A stretch of 35,813 nt of DNA, from positions 1 through 35,813 of the forward strand of contig CALPIE020000012.1 in the NCBI GenBank assembly GCA_943323545.2, in the 5' to 3' direction. The notes below the pieces were generated by a model, which saw only the letters and a program-made list of their open reading frames with translations, did not search any database and was not told where the DNA came from. Made by a program: the position numbers and the translations under genes. Position 1 is the stretch's first letter. Every line of letters begins with the position of its first letter. This DNA is from Bifidobacterium breve. Its GTDB lineage: Bacteria; Bacteroidota; Bacteroidia; Flavobacteriales; Flavobacteriaceae. Below, one piece after another: positions 7,647 to 16,495 of this stretch.

Positions 7647-8519
7647 ATGAAACATTTATTCTTCTTCTTTTTATTTTCACTTTCACTCTCTGCTCAAATA
7701 AAAGGAGTTGTTACAGACAGCTTATCTGGTAAACCAATACCGTTTGTGAGTGTTTGGTCAGAAAATCAAAACATTGGAACCACTTCTGAAGAAGACGGTA
7801 CTTTTACTATCAACACCAATGAAAAAAGCAAAAGATTACTCTTCTCTGCTTTGGGTTTTGAAAAGAAAGCAATCAAAATTTCAGAAGCTAAAAACGTAAA
7901 ATTAGTAGCTGTTGATTATCAATTGGACGAAGTTGTCATTTCCAATAGAAAGCAAACGCGTCAAATAGAAATCGGTAAAACCAACAACGCTATTTGTCAA
8001 GCTTTTGATAACGGACCTCGAATAGACGTGAAATTTTTCCCGTATTCGTCCGATTTCAAACGAACAAAATATATTAAACAACTTACGCTTTACACCGATA
8101 GTAGAATAGAAAATGCTACTGTTAGAATTCATTTTTACGATGTAGATGACAATGGTTTTCCTAACAAAGAATTGTTACTAAAAGATAAAATCGTTAAAGT
8201 AAGAAAGGGAACGGTTAACCACTTAATTGATGTCTCCGAATTGAATTTAACAATGCCGAAAAAAGGACTTTTTGTTGGCTTTGAAAAACTGATTATCGAG
8301 AAAAACAAACTCGAAAAAACGGTGACGAATTCAAATACCAATGAGACGAAAATTCAAATTACCTATTACCCATTTATTTTGTACAATTATGTAGAAAGGG
8401 ATTTCCTATATACCTATTCAGGAGGTAAATGGAACAAACAAACGATGAATGCGAAAAACAATTTGAAAGACAAAGAGAAAATATACGAACCAGCAATAAA
8501 CCTTATTCTAACCAACTAA
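7647..8519 (+). CDS. Secreted carboxypeptidase-regulatory-like domain protein, copy 2
   Basis: This 290-residue protein is a paralogue of the gene just upstream. A very hydrophobic signal peptide (MKHLFFFFLFSLSLSA) precedes AQIKGVV and the CarboxypepD_reg-like fold (about 17-95, with TSEEDGTFTINT and LLFSALGFEKKA). The unknown C-terminal region again contains a VRIHFYDVDDNGFPNKE stretch and LFVGFEKLIIEKNK, aligning with VRIYLVAVNKDGSPSEN and FFIVFEKLLVEQNK in copy 1. Only part of the sequence is conserved, so the duplication looks old. It is the last gene before the promoter of the polysaccharide region (8532-8539). No type IX sorting domain is seen at the C-terminus. Confidence 0.75.
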   Translation: MKHLFFFFLFSLSLSAQIKGVVTDSLSGKPIPFVSVWSENQNIGTTSEEDGTFTINTNEKSKRLLFSALGFEKKAIKISEAKNVKLVAVDYQLDEVVISNRKQTRQIEIGKTNNAICQAFDNGPRIDVKFFPYSSDFKRTKYIKQLTLYTDSRIENATVRIHFYDVDDNGFPNKELLLKDKIVKVRKGTVNHLIDVSELNLTMPKKGLFVGFEKLIIEKNKLEKTVTNSNTNETKIQITYYPFILYNYVERDFLYTYSGGKWNKQTMNAKNNLKDKEKIYEPAINLILTN

Positions 8520-8531
8520 TTCAAAAAACCC

Positions 8532-8539
8532 TATCTTTG
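8532..8539 (+). promoter_or_regulatory. Candidate -7 promoter element opening the polysaccharide region
   Basis: TATCTTTG matches TAnnTTTG and lies 21 bases before the ATG at 8561, just after the stop of the preceding gene. It supports 8561 as the true start of the next gene, because the longer in-frame extension to 8429 would overlap the upstream gene by 91 bases and lie before this box. Confidence 0.55.
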
Positions 8540-8560
8540 CGGGTTAGAAAACAAAATTTA

Positions 8561-10252
8561 ATGAAGGAAATTAAAAACATTTCGCGTTCTAGGGCGCAAG
8601 AATCGTCGGCAGCTATCGAACGATTGTACATTACTATGAGACACTTATTTAACAGGGGTTTTTACAAACCAATGGGTGTTTCAGGAGAAACCTTAAGAGA
8701 AGCATTATTGGAGCTTCGACCAGAAATTTACGGAAGTATTGCTGAAGAAAAAGTAGAATTAAACGGATTATTATATGTTATCGAACGTTTACCAATTGGC
8801 ATTGAAGAATGTCGTTACATCAATTTAACTTCTGACGAAGGGTATTCAAAATCCCATTTTCAACCTATAATTCCTCCAAAAAGAAAAAGAAATTGTTACC
8901 GAATTGACGAAGAACAGATGAATGTAGAAATAACACGAGGACGTTCCGACATCTACGATATTTTAACACATTTGACGTTTATATTTATAGAATCTCACAA
9001 AATTAAAAACCGGGTTTTAATTGACGAAAATAATAATGAAGTTGTTCGCGATTGGTTAAAAGTAGAACAAGCCGCACTTCAAACTAAAAAACTTTCACAA
9101 ATAGAAAAAGAGAAAGCCATTTCTCATGCTGCTAATGTATTAGGACGCACTTTTGTTGAGGTATTAGATATTTATGATGCTTTTGGAACTTCCGAAAAAC
9201 CCGATCGTTTTTTACATGTAATATATTGGTTAGGTAAATTAGCCATCGAAGAGGTTACAGATAATGATAAAAGAACCATTACTTTTAGTCCGATTTTGAG
9301 AGAACGATTAGGACATCACATTCATGGTGAGATATGGGCGAATAACATCAAAGAAATATTATTAAACAATAATTTATTAGGCAGACCAATTCACATCATA
9401 AGTGCCAATATGCATAGTGTGATGAACTCTATATTTGCGACACACGTTTTAAAAACAAAGTTCAAAGACAAATCAGATTTTTTTATATTTGAAGAATTAA
9501 GTAAGCAAGGCGCTTATGAGGTAAGAGATAAAGTAGAAGCTTTTGCAAAACAACACGGAATGATATCATTACCAGATAATTCAGGAACAAATATAGACGT
9601 TCAAATTTTTGACACCGCTAAAATTGATTGGAAAAAATCAGCTTTCCCAAATGCTAAAATTGGAAAAGAAGCACCAGTCCTTATTGTTATGGATTATGCT
9701 TTTGGCGAACAAGCCTACGAAACCATTGATGAGTTATTAAAACCATATAAAGATGGCAAGAATAATGTTTTTCTTAATGTTGAATCGATTTCTATCATGG
9801 GAAAGGCCGGAATTTTAGAGGGAGGGAAAGGCGATATTATGATTCCGAATGCCCATATCAATGAAGGAACAGCCGATAATTATTTCTTCGATAACCAATT
9901 AACTTCAGAAATGTTTAAAGGAAATGAAATTCCGGTTTTTGAAGGACCAATGATTACGGTTCTAGGAACATCACTTCAAAATAAAGATTTATTGAAATTT
10001 TTCCATAATTCTACTTGGGGCGTAATTGGATTAGAAATGGAAGGGGCTTATTATCAAAAAGCAATTCAATCAGCATCAAAAATTAGAAAAAGCATTAATC
10101 CAAATGTAAAAGTGCGCTATGCCTATTATGCTTCTGATAATCCTTTAGAAACAGGGAGCACTTTAGCGTCTGGTGGGTTAGGAACAACCGGAGTAAAACC
10201 AACTTATTTAATTACAATAAAAATAATAGAACAAATTTTTAACATAAAATAG
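8561..10252 (+). CDS. DUF6909-like protein with nucleoside-phosphorylase-like C-terminal region
   Basis: A 563-residue predicted cytosolic protein. From memory it resembles the flavobacterial family DUF6909. The N-terminal half (residues 1 to about 300) is helical and unrecognised. The C-terminal part carries hallmarks of the purine nucleoside phosphorylase/nucleosidase superfamily: SIMGKAGILEGGKGDIMIPN, then GLEMEGAYY and YASDNPLETGSTL, which recall the MEG/MES and SD motifs of the nucleobase and ribose sites. I chose the ATG at 8561 because a longer frame from 8429 overlaps the previous gene and precedes the promoter box at 8532-8539. The Wzz-like gene follows after 9 bases, suggesting co-transcription with the polysaccharide locus. 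Enzymatic activity is inference; a regulatory nucleotide-binding role is possible. Confidence 0.75.
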   Translation: MKEIKNISRSRAQESSAAIERLYITMRHLFNRGFYKPMGVSGETLREALLELRPEIYGSIAEEKVELNGLLYVIERLPIGIEECRYINLTSDEGYSKSHFQPIIPPKRKRNCYRIDEEQMNVEITRGRSDIYDILTHLTFIFIESHKIKNRVLIDENNNEVVRDWLKVEQAALQTKKLSQIEKEKAISHAANVLGRTFVEVLDIYDAFGTSEKPDRFLHVIYWLGKLAIEEVTDNDKRTITFSPILRERLGHHIHGEIWANNIKEILLNNNLLGRPIHIISANMHSVMNSIFATHVLKTKFKDKSDFFIFEELSKQGAYEVRDKVEAFAKQHGMISLPDNSGTNIDVQIFDTAKIDWKKSAFPNAKIGKEAPVLIVMDYAFGEQAYETIDELLKPYKDGKNNVFLNVESISIMGKAGILEGGKGDIMIPNAHINEGTADNYFFDNQLTSEMFKGNEIPVFEGPMITVLGTSLQNKDLLKFFHNSTWGVIGLEMEGAYYQKAIQSASKIRKSINPNVKVRYAYYASDNPLETGSTLASGGLGTTGVKPTYLITIKIIEQIFNIK

Positions 10253-10261
10253 TTTATTTAT

Positions 10262-11239
10262 ATGAGTACAACATCTCAAAATAATTCAGAAAATCAAGAA
10301 GTTGATTTATCACAAATTTCAAAAAAAATAGGAAGTTTCTTCGAAGGAATATCTTCGTCAGTGTTTAAAGTAATTTTAATCATTAAAAAAAATATAATTG
10401 TTATTGGCGCTTTATTTATTCTGGGAGCAGTGTTAGGATTATATATTGATACAACTAAAAAAGTATATGATAATCAAATTGATGTTTCACCAAATTTTGG
10501 ATCGGTTGATTATTTATACGCTAAAATAAATCTTATTAATTCTAATATTATAGAAAAAGACACTGCATTTTTAAAAAATATAGTTGGAATTAAGGAACCA
10601 AATAAAATGATTGAGATTGGTATTGAACCCATTTCAGATGTTTATAAGTTTATTAATTATAACGAGAAAAACTTCGAGTTTATTAAGTTATTAGCAGAAG
10701 ACGGCGATATTAAAAAAATCGTAAATGAAAATCTAACAAGTAAAAATTATACGAATCATCTTATTAGATTTTCAACATTTCATAAAACTAATTATGAGAA
10801 TACCATTAAACCTATTTTAGCATTTTTAAACAATTCGGATTATTTTAAATTAATTCAAAATGAATGTGTAAATAATGTTAAAGTAAAAATTAGAGAAAAT
10901 GATTCTATTATTTCTCAAATCAATGGTATTTTAAATAGTTTTCCAGGAGCCACTATAGGTTCTCAGAGAAATGATAAGTTGATTTATTACAATGAGAATA
11001 CGCAGTTAAATGACGTAATAAAAACTAAAAATGATTTAATAATTGAACAAGGTGTTCACAGAATCGAATTGGTAAATTATGATGTTATTATTAAAGAAAA
11101 CAACAATACAATGAATACAAAAAACAATAAATCTTTAAATGGAAAAATGATGATTGTATTGCCATTTTTATTCATTACGTTGTTCTTAATTATAAGGTTT
11201 TTTATTGCTTATTATAAGAAACAAATGAGTAAACTATAA
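10262..11239 (+). CDS. Wzz-like polysaccharide co-polymerase / chain-length determinant
   Basis: A 325-residue inner-membrane protein with the Wzz-type layout: a cytosolic N-terminus, a first membrane helix (about residues 37-62, VILIIKKNIIVIGALFILGA), a large periplasmic region with helical stretches, and a second helix near the C-terminus (about 296-317) ending in a short basic tail. The cytosolic EVDLSQISKKIGSFF stretch and the position at the head of a Wzx/Wzy locus fit control of polymer length. No Walker kinase domain follows, so it is not a Wzc-type tyrosine kinase. The periplasmic sequence is highly divergent, so the assignment rests mostly on topology and context. It sits 9 bases after the DUF6909-like gene and 9 bases before rfbA. 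Confidence 0.68.
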   Translation: MSTTSQNNSENQEVDLSQISKKIGSFFEGISSSVFKVILIIKKNIIVIGALFILGAVLGLYIDTTKKVYDNQIDVSPNFGSVDYLYAKINLINSNIIEKDTAFLKNIVGIKEPNKMIEIGIEPISDVYKFINYNEKNFEFIKLLAEDGDIKKIVNENLTSKNYTNHLIRFSTFHKTNYENTIKPILAFLNNSDYFKLIQNECVNNVKVKIRENDSIISQINGILNSFPGATIGSQRNDKLIYYNENTQLNDVIKTKNDLIIEQGVHRIELVNYDVIIKENNNTMNTKNNKSLNGKMMIVLPFLFITLFLIIRFFIAYYKKQMSKL

Positions 11240-11248
11240 TACAATAAA

Positions 11249-12112
11249 ATGAAAGGAATTATTTTAGCAGGTGGTTCAGGAACTCGGTTGCATCCATTAA
11301 CATTAGCCGTAAGTAAGCAGTTGATGCCTATTTATGATAAACCAATGATTTACTACCCATTGTCTACTTTAATGTGGGCCGGAATTAGTGAAATATTAAT
11401 TATTTCAACGCCACACGATTTACCTTTGTTTGAACAATTATTAGGCGATGGTAAAAAGTTTGGCTGTCGATTTGAATATGCTGTTCAAGAAAATCCAAAT
11501 GGATTGGCAGAAGCTTTTATTATTGGCGCCGATTTCATAGGCAACGATAAAGCCGCATTAATATTAGGAGACAATATTTTTTACGGTACAGGTTTAGCCG
11601 AATTACTTCAAGCAAATAGCAACCCAGATGGCGGAATTATTTATGCCTACCATGTTCATGATCCAGAACGCTACGGTGTTGTTGATTTTGACAAAGAAGG
11701 GAATGTACTTTCTATCGAAGAAAAACCATCACATCCGAAATCAAATTATGCGGTACCTGGAATTTATTTCTACGACAATTCAGTTGTTGAAGTGGCTGCG
11801 AACATAAAACCAAGTCACAGGGGCGAACTCGAAATTACCGACGTAAACAAAGAATACCTCAAAAGAGGTAAGTTAAAAGTGAGTATTCTCGACCGCGGAA
11901 CTGCTTGGTTAGATACCGGAACTTTTCAATCGCTAATGCAGGCGGGCCAGTTTGTTCAAGTAATTGAAGAACGTCAAGGATTAAAAATTGGCGCCATTGA
12001 AGAAGCAGCTTACAGAATGGGTTTCATAGATGCAACTCAGTTAAAAGCGTTAGCGCAGCCTTTACTTAAAAGCGGCTACGGAATTCATTTAATGGGAATA
12101 GTAGACGAATAG
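11249..12112 (+). CDS. rfbA: Glucose-1-phosphate thymidylyltransferase
   Basis: This cytosolic enzyme makes dTDP-glucose from dTTP and glucose 1-phosphate, the first step to dTDP-L-rhamnose and other dTDP-deoxysugars. The nucleotide-binding loop GGSGTRLHP is at residues 8-16, followed by [17 protein letters not shown]. Other family landmarks are LGDNIFYG, the [17 protein letters not shown] stretch and the [13 protein letters not shown] segment near residue 225. The 287-residue length is typical. It starts the rfbA-rfbC-rfbD block; rfbC begins one base after the stop. rfbB (dTDP-glucose 4,6-dehydratase), which normally accompanies these genes, is absent from the window. Confidence 0.96.
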   Translation: MKGIILAGGSGTRLHPLTLAVSKQLMPIYDKPMIYYPLSTLMWAGISEILIISTPHDLPLFEQLLGDGKKFGCRFEYAVQENPNGLAEAFIIGADFIGNDKAALILGDNIFYGTGLAELLQANSNPDGGIIYAYHVHDPERYGVVDFDKEGNVLSIEEKPSHPKSNYAVPGIYFYDNSVVEVAANIKPSHRGELEITDVNKEYLKRGKLKVSILDRGTAWLDTGTFQSLMQAGQFVQVIEERQGLKIGAIEEAAYRMGFIDATQLKALAQPLLKSGYGIHLMGIVDE

Positions 12113-12113
12113 T

Positions 12114-12665
12114 ATGAATTTTATTGAAACCAAACTTAAAGGATGTTTTATTCTTGAACCCAAAATATTTGCCGATGAGCGCGGCTATTTTATGGAAAGT
12201 TTCAATGAAAGAACTTTCCAAAACGGAATAGGAATTAACGTTCATTTTGTTCAAGATAATCAATCGTATTCCTCAAAAGGCGTTTTACGCGGATTGCATT
12301 ATCAAACCGGCGAACATGCGCAATCGAAACTGGTTCGTGTGTTACAAGGAGAAGTTTTGGATGTAGCAGTTGATATTCGCCCCGATTCAGAAACCTACGG
12401 CCAATACGAAGCTGTTTTATTATCGGCAGAAAAACAAAATCAATTTTTTATTCCAAAAGGATTTGCTCATGGCTTTTTAGTGTTGAGTGAAACCGCCACT
12501 TTTTTTTATAAATGTGATAATTTTTACAACGCTGCAAGCGAAGGCGGAATTATATACAACGACCCGCAACTCAATATCGATTGGCAATTTGAAATCGATA
12601 AACTCATTATTTCCGATAAAGATAAAGCACTTCCAAATTTAGCCAACGCCAAAAAAGTATGGTAG
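12114..12665 (+). CDS. rfbC: dTDP-4-dehydrorhamnose 3,5-epimerase
   Basis: The 183-residue cupin-fold enzyme epimerises C3 and C5 of dTDP-4-keto-6-deoxyglucose. The catalytic base His62 sits in the conserved RGLHYQ motif, followed by the KLVRVLQGEVLDVAVDIR strand and FIPKGFAHGFLVLSE, all diagnostic. The aromatic residue of the C-terminal YKCDNFY segment fits the family's catalytic tyrosine region. It overlaps the start of rfbD by seven bases, so translation is probably coupled. Confidence 0.96.
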   Translation: MNFIETKLKGCFILEPKIFADERGYFMESFNERTFQNGIGINVHFVQDNQSYSSKGVLRGLHYQTGEHAQSKLVRVLQGEVLDVAVDIRPDSETYGQYEAVLLSAEKQNQFFIPKGFAHGFLVLSETATFFYKCDNFYNAASEGGIIYNDPQLNIDWQFEIDKLIISDKDKALPNLANAKKVW

Positions 12666-13513
12666 TTTTAGTAACTGGCGCCAACGGACAATTAGGACAA
12701 TCGCTGCAGTTTATTGCCAGTAATTATCCTGCAATTCAATTTGTTTTTTGTTCGTCTTCTGATTTAGATATTTCCGATAAACAAAATTGCGAAGCCGTTT
12801 TTTCGAAATATAAACCCAATTATTGTATCAATACTGCAGCTTATACTGCTGTTGATAAAGCCGAAAGCGAACCAGAAAAAGCACATCTAATAAATGCAAT
12901 TGGAGCAAAAAATTTAGCGGAAGTTTGCGCAGCATTTTCCGTAAAATTACTTCATGTTTCTACCGATTTTGTTTTCGATGGAACTAACACAAATCCCTAT
13001 TCCGAAGAAGACATTCCAAATCCAACCAGCGTTTACGGTCAAACAAAATTAGATGGTGAAAAAGCTATTCAGGAAACGTTTGACGATTATTATATCATAC
13101 GAACGTCTTGGGTGTATTCGCAATTCGGAAATAACTTTATGAAAACTATGTTGCGATTGGCGTCTGAACGCGAAACATTATCTGTCGTAAACGACCAAAT
13201 CGGAACACCAACCAATGCCGTTGATTTAGCCGAAGCCTTAGTTACTATTATTCAAACCGACAACCGACAACCGACAACCGACAACTTTGGTATTTACAAC
13301 TTCAGCAACGAAGGACAATGTTCGTGGTATGATTTTGCCAAAAAAATATTTGAAATCCATAAAATTAAAATAAATTTACTTCCAATCCCAACATCAAGTT
13401 ATCCAACACCAGCTAAACGACCAAGCTATAGCGTTTTAGATAAAAGTAAGATCAAAATTGTTTTTGATGTTGAAGTAAAAGATTGGGAACAAAGTTTAAA
13501 AGCAACACAATAA
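12659..13513 (+). CDS. rfbD: dTDP-4-dehydrorhamnose reductase, carrying an in-frame heptanucleotide repeat
   Basis: The 284-residue NAD(P)H-dependent SDR performs the last step to dTDP-L-rhamnose. The Rossmann motif GANGQLGQ is at residues 7-14, the STDFVFDG segment follows the middle of the fold, and the catalytic YGQTK (Tyr-x-x-x-Lys) is present. The C-terminal substrate region contains FGIYNFSNEGQCSWYDFAK. Just before it, residues encoded at 13257-13284 come from four exact copies of CCGACAA, giving the low-complexity stretch TDNRQPTTDN. The insertion falls in a loop and leaves the frame open. Since 7 is not a multiple of 3, gain or loss of one unit would frameshift the gene. The next gene starts one base after the stop. 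Confidence 0.95.
   Translation: MVVLVTGANGQLGQSLQFIASNYPAIQFVFCSSSDLDISDKQNCEAVFSKYKPNYCINTAAYTAVDKAESEPEKAHLINAIGAKNLAEVCAAFSVKLLHVSTDFVFDGTNTNPYSEEDIPNPTSVYGQTKLDGEKAIQETFDDYYIIRTSWVYSQFGNNFMKTMLRLASERETLSVVNDQIGTPTNAVDLAEALVTIIQTDNRQPTTDNFGIYNFSNEGQCSWYDFAKKIFEIHKIKINLLPIPTSSYPTPAKRPSYSVLDKSKIKIVFDVEVKDWEQSLKATQ
13257..13284 (+). repeat. Heptanucleotide tandem repeat (CCGACAA) x4 inside rfbD
   Basis: Four perfect head-to-tail 7-bp units with one further matching base at 13285. It is the only sizeable short tandem repeat noticed in the window and lies inside a coding sequence. Copy-number change by one unit shifts the reading frame. Confidence 0.92.
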
Positions 13514-13514
13514 T

Positions 13515-14579
13515 ATGTCAACAATAGTAATAACAGGAGGAGCAGGATTTGTGGGCTCAACACTTTGTATCAAGTTAAAAGAGAAGTATCCAAATTATAA
13601 AATCATTGCTTTTGATAATTTGAAACGACGTGGTTCTGAATTAAATTTGGCTGACTTTCAAAAGTTAAACATTCCTTTTATTCACGGTGATATCAGAAAT
13701 GCCGAAGATGTTATAGCACTTGGCGAGTTCGATGTTTTAATTGAAGCTTCTGCCGAACCCTCTGTTACAGCAGGATTAGACTCAGATCCAACCTATGTAA
13801 TTAATAATAATTTATATGGTTCTATAAACTGTTTCAATGCTTGTTTGAAGAATAAAGCCAAACTTATTTTTCTTTCTACCAGTAGAGTTTATCCAATAGA
13901 AACCATTGAAAAAGCTAATTTTAAAGAAGAAGCAACCCGGTTTTCGTTTGATAAAAATCAACTAGAATCAGGAATTTCTGAATTGGGTATTTCCGAAAAA
14001 TTATCGTTAAACGGAGCACGTTCTTTTTACGGAACAACAAAACTTTCTTCTGAAATGTTTATTCAAGAATATGCAGAATTTTACGGATTAAAAGCAGCGA
14101 TTACTCGATTTGGCGTGATTGCTGGCCCGAGACAAATGGGAAAAACAGACCAAGGTGTGGTTACGCTTTGGATGGCAAAACACTATTGGAATCAATCTTT
14201 AAAATACATTGGTTATGGCGGAACCGGAAAGCAAGTCCGCGATATTCTTCATGTAGATGATTTAGTCGATTTAGTTGATTTGCAAATACACCAAATTGAA
14301 AAGTTTGAAGGAAAAATTTTCAATGTAGGTGGCGGATTAGAAAATAGCGCTTCACTTATAGAAATGACATCGATTTGCGAAAAAATATCAGGAAATAAAA
14401 TTACCATCGGTTCAGAATCCCAAACAAGACCTGCCGATTTACGGATGTATATAACCGACAATTCTTTAATTGAAAAAGAAATAGGATGGAAACCAAAACG
14501 ATCGGTTGAAATGGTTTTCCAAGATATTTATAATTGGATTAAAGCAAATGAAAAACAATTAGAATCCATTTTAAAATAA
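13515..14579 (+). CDS. NAD-dependent epimerase/dehydratase, CDP-tyvelose/paratose 2-epimerase-like (SDR 1)
   Basis: A 354-residue extended SDR predicted to modify a nucleotide-linked sugar in the cytosol. The NAD-binding motif GGAGFVGS is at residues 8-15, STSRVYP carries the catalytic Ser/Thr region, and Tyr172-Lys176 (YGTTK) completes the active site. The stretches DNLKRRGSELNL and GYGGTGKQVRDILHVDDLVDLV are typical of the paratose/tyvelose 2-epimerase branch. None of the other CDP-sugar genes (cytidylyltransferase, CDP-glucose dehydratase, paratose synthase) is in the window, so the real substrate is open. It begins one base after rfbD and ends one base before the GT-C-like gene. A second member of the same branch lies at 16496. 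Confidence 0.85.
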   Translation: MSTIVITGGAGFVGSTLCIKLKEKYPNYKIIAFDNLKRRGSELNLADFQKLNIPFIHGDIRNAEDVIALGEFDVLIEASAEPSVTAGLDSDPTYVINNNLYGSINCFNACLKNKAKLIFLSTSRVYPIETIEKANFKEEATRFSFDKNQLESGISELGISEKLSLNGARSFYGTTKLSSEMFIQEYAEFYGLKAAITRFGVIAGPRQMGKTDQGVVTLWMAKHYWNQSLKYIGYGGTGKQVRDILHVDDLVDLVDLQIHQIEKFEGKIFNVGGGLENSASLIEMTSICEKISGNKITIGSESQTRPADLRMYITDNSLIEKEIGWKPKRSVEMVFQDIYNWIKANEKQLESILK

Positions 14580-14580
14580 T

Positions 14581-16491
14581 ATGAAAAGCAATATCAGCAA
14601 AGATTTTTTTAAAAGCAAAACAACAATTTTTGGATTGTGTGTTGCATTTATGGGAGCATTTATCCTTTTCCCAAATTATCTAGAGTTGAATATTATGCCG
14701 CTTTCATTAGGTAAAGAGTTATGGATGTCTTTAGATCCTTCGTGGGTTGTTGCATTAAATTATGTGAAAATTAAAGGAATGACTTGGGGTACCGACATTG
14801 CCTTTACGTATGGTCCGTTAGCACATTTATTAACAAGAGCCGGCTGGGGAGAAAGTAAACTGACATTCTTGCTTTTCGACCTTTTTATTGCGTGTAATTA
14901 TTTCCTTTTATTTTTCATTTCTTTTCAGAAAAGCGGTTCAAAGCTGCTAACAGTTTTTATTATTTTATCCATTTGTTTGTTGTTTCCAATATGGTTAGGT
15001 TCAGCCAATGCAATGGTTTTAATGGCTTTTCTTGTTTTTTGGATTCGAATGAGTATAGAAAAACCGAAGTGGTTTTATTATGTTTTTCAGATAGCAATTA
15101 TAACACTACTTTTTTTCGCGAAGTTTAATACCGGACTTATTGCTTTCCCTTTATTTTTATCGGGAATCACGTATAATATACTGTCTAAAAACGGGAACAG
15201 AATTGCATTACTTTCGTATGCTATTGTACCAATAGTTTTAATTATAGCGTTGTGTTTTCCTTTTAAAGTTGATTTGTTTGCGTATGTTAAATCAGGATTT
15301 GAAATTGTTTCTGGCTATAATGATGTGATGTATTTAAAAAATCAATTGGAATACAGTTATTCTATTGCTTTGTTTATAATAGTGATTTTAACAGCAATTA
15401 TTTTTATAAATAACTATTCCAATAAAAAGGAGAGTTGGTTAAAAACAGCAGTCCTATTGTTCTTATTTGGCACATCCGTTTTTGTTTTATTCAAACAAGC
15501 TTTTGTCAGAGGAGATGTAGGCCATTTAAAAGATTTTTTCGTATTTATTCCATTAATTGTTTTATGCAATATTGATTTATACGCCAATTTTAGAAACAAG
15601 TATATAAAGTTGCTTTTTTTGGTTCCAATAGTGTTGCCTATTTACTTTATCTATATCAGATGTGATAAAGAAGTTGACATCAAAGATAAATTTAGGAAGA
15701 CCGATTATATTTCTGCATACAAAGAATTTACGACTACATCTGGAATGCATTTGTATCAAAATAATTTCCCGCTTCCGGCTTCTGTATTACAAAAAATAGG
15801 CACTAATACTGTAGATGTTTTCCCATGGAATATTCAGTTATTGATTGAAAATAAATTAAACTATTTACCAAGGCCCACGATCCAATCCTATAGCGCGTTT
15901 ACACCATACCTCGAAAAGTTAAATTTCGAACATTACAATGCATCAAAAGCACCAGAATTTGTAATCTACGATTATGCTTCAATAGACGACAGATATCCTC
16001 TTTTTGATGAATCAAGAGTAAATGTAGCACTGGTTACAAATTACGAATTGGCTGAACTTTTTGAATATGATGGAAGAAAACTTCTATTATTACAAAAGAA
16101 AAAAGAATTTAAAAAAGTTATATTCACAAAAGTAAAAGAATATGCGATGTATTTAAACGCTCCTTTAGTTCCAAAAGAGGGTGTTTATTATGAAATCTAT
16201 TTTTACCATTCGTTGAAAGGGAAAATGGTTTCCGTTTTAGAACACGCACCAGAAATCCGTATGGAAATACTTGCAAGTGATGGAACGCTAACTCAATTCA
16301 AAACATCTAAATTGCTTTTAGAATCGGGTATTTTTTCATCACAATTCATAACGCAAACCAGCGATATTATGAACATGATACAACCAAATGAAAGCCTAAA
16401 AAATAGACAAATCAGAGCTTATTATTTCAAACCAATTCACTTGAATTCGTTTAATGATAAAATGAAAATAATAGAATATAAAATAAATTAA
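14581..16491 (+). CDS. Polytopic membrane protein, probable GT-C-type glycosyltransferase
   Basis: A 636-residue protein with about ten membrane helices in residues 1 to about 370 and a soluble, beta-rich C-terminal region of about 260 residues, probably periplasmic. The first periplasmic loop contains LDPSW with Asp52, followed by [15 protein letters not shown]. An acidic residue in the first outer loop is the usual catalytic mark of GT-C enzymes, which use polyprenol-phosphate sugars as donors. The adjacent DPM1-like GT2 (18290) could supply such a donor. The family is not one I can name. It sits between two SDR epimerases with gaps of one and four bases, so the five genes 13515-19024 behave as a coupled unit. 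An O-acyltransferase or polymerase role cannot be excluded. Confidence 0.65.
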   Translation: MKSNISKDFFKSKTTIFGLCVAFMGAFILFPNYLELNIMPLSLGKELWMSLDPSWVVALNYVKIKGMTWGTDIAFTYGPLAHLLTRAGWGESKLTFLLFDLFIACNYFLLFFISFQKSGSKLLTVFIILSICLLFPIWLGSANAMVLMAFLVFWIRMSIEKPKWFYYVFQIAIITLLFFAKFNTGLIAFPLFLSGITYNILSKNGNRIALLSYAIVPIVLIIALCFPFKVDLFAYVKSGFEIVSGYNDVMYLKNQLEYSYSIALFIIVILTAIIFINNYSNKKESWLKTAVLLFLFGTSVFVLFKQAFVRGDVGHLKDFFVFIPLIVLCNIDLYANFRNKYIKLLFLVPIVLPIYFIYIRCDKEVDIKDKFRKTDYISAYKEFTTTSGMHLYQNNFPLPASVLQKIGTNTVDVFPWNIQLLIENKLNYLPRPTIQSYSAFTPYLEKLNFEHYNASKAPEFVIYDYASIDDRYPLFDESRVNVALVTNYELAELFEYDGRKLLLLQKKKEFKKVIFTKVKEYAMYLNAPLVPKEGVYYEIYFYHSLKGKMVSVLEHAPEIRMEILASDGTLTQFKTSKLLLESGIFSSQFITQTSDIMNMIQPNESLKNRQIRAYYFKPIHLNSFNDKMKIIEYKIN

Positions 16492-16495
16492 TGTA

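Noticed and set aside
8429..8560. In-frame 44-codon N-terminal extension of the DUF6909-like protein
   Set aside because: It overlaps the preceding gene by 91 bases, lies upstream of the likely -7 box at 8532-8539 and has no family resemblance; ATG 8561 is preferred.
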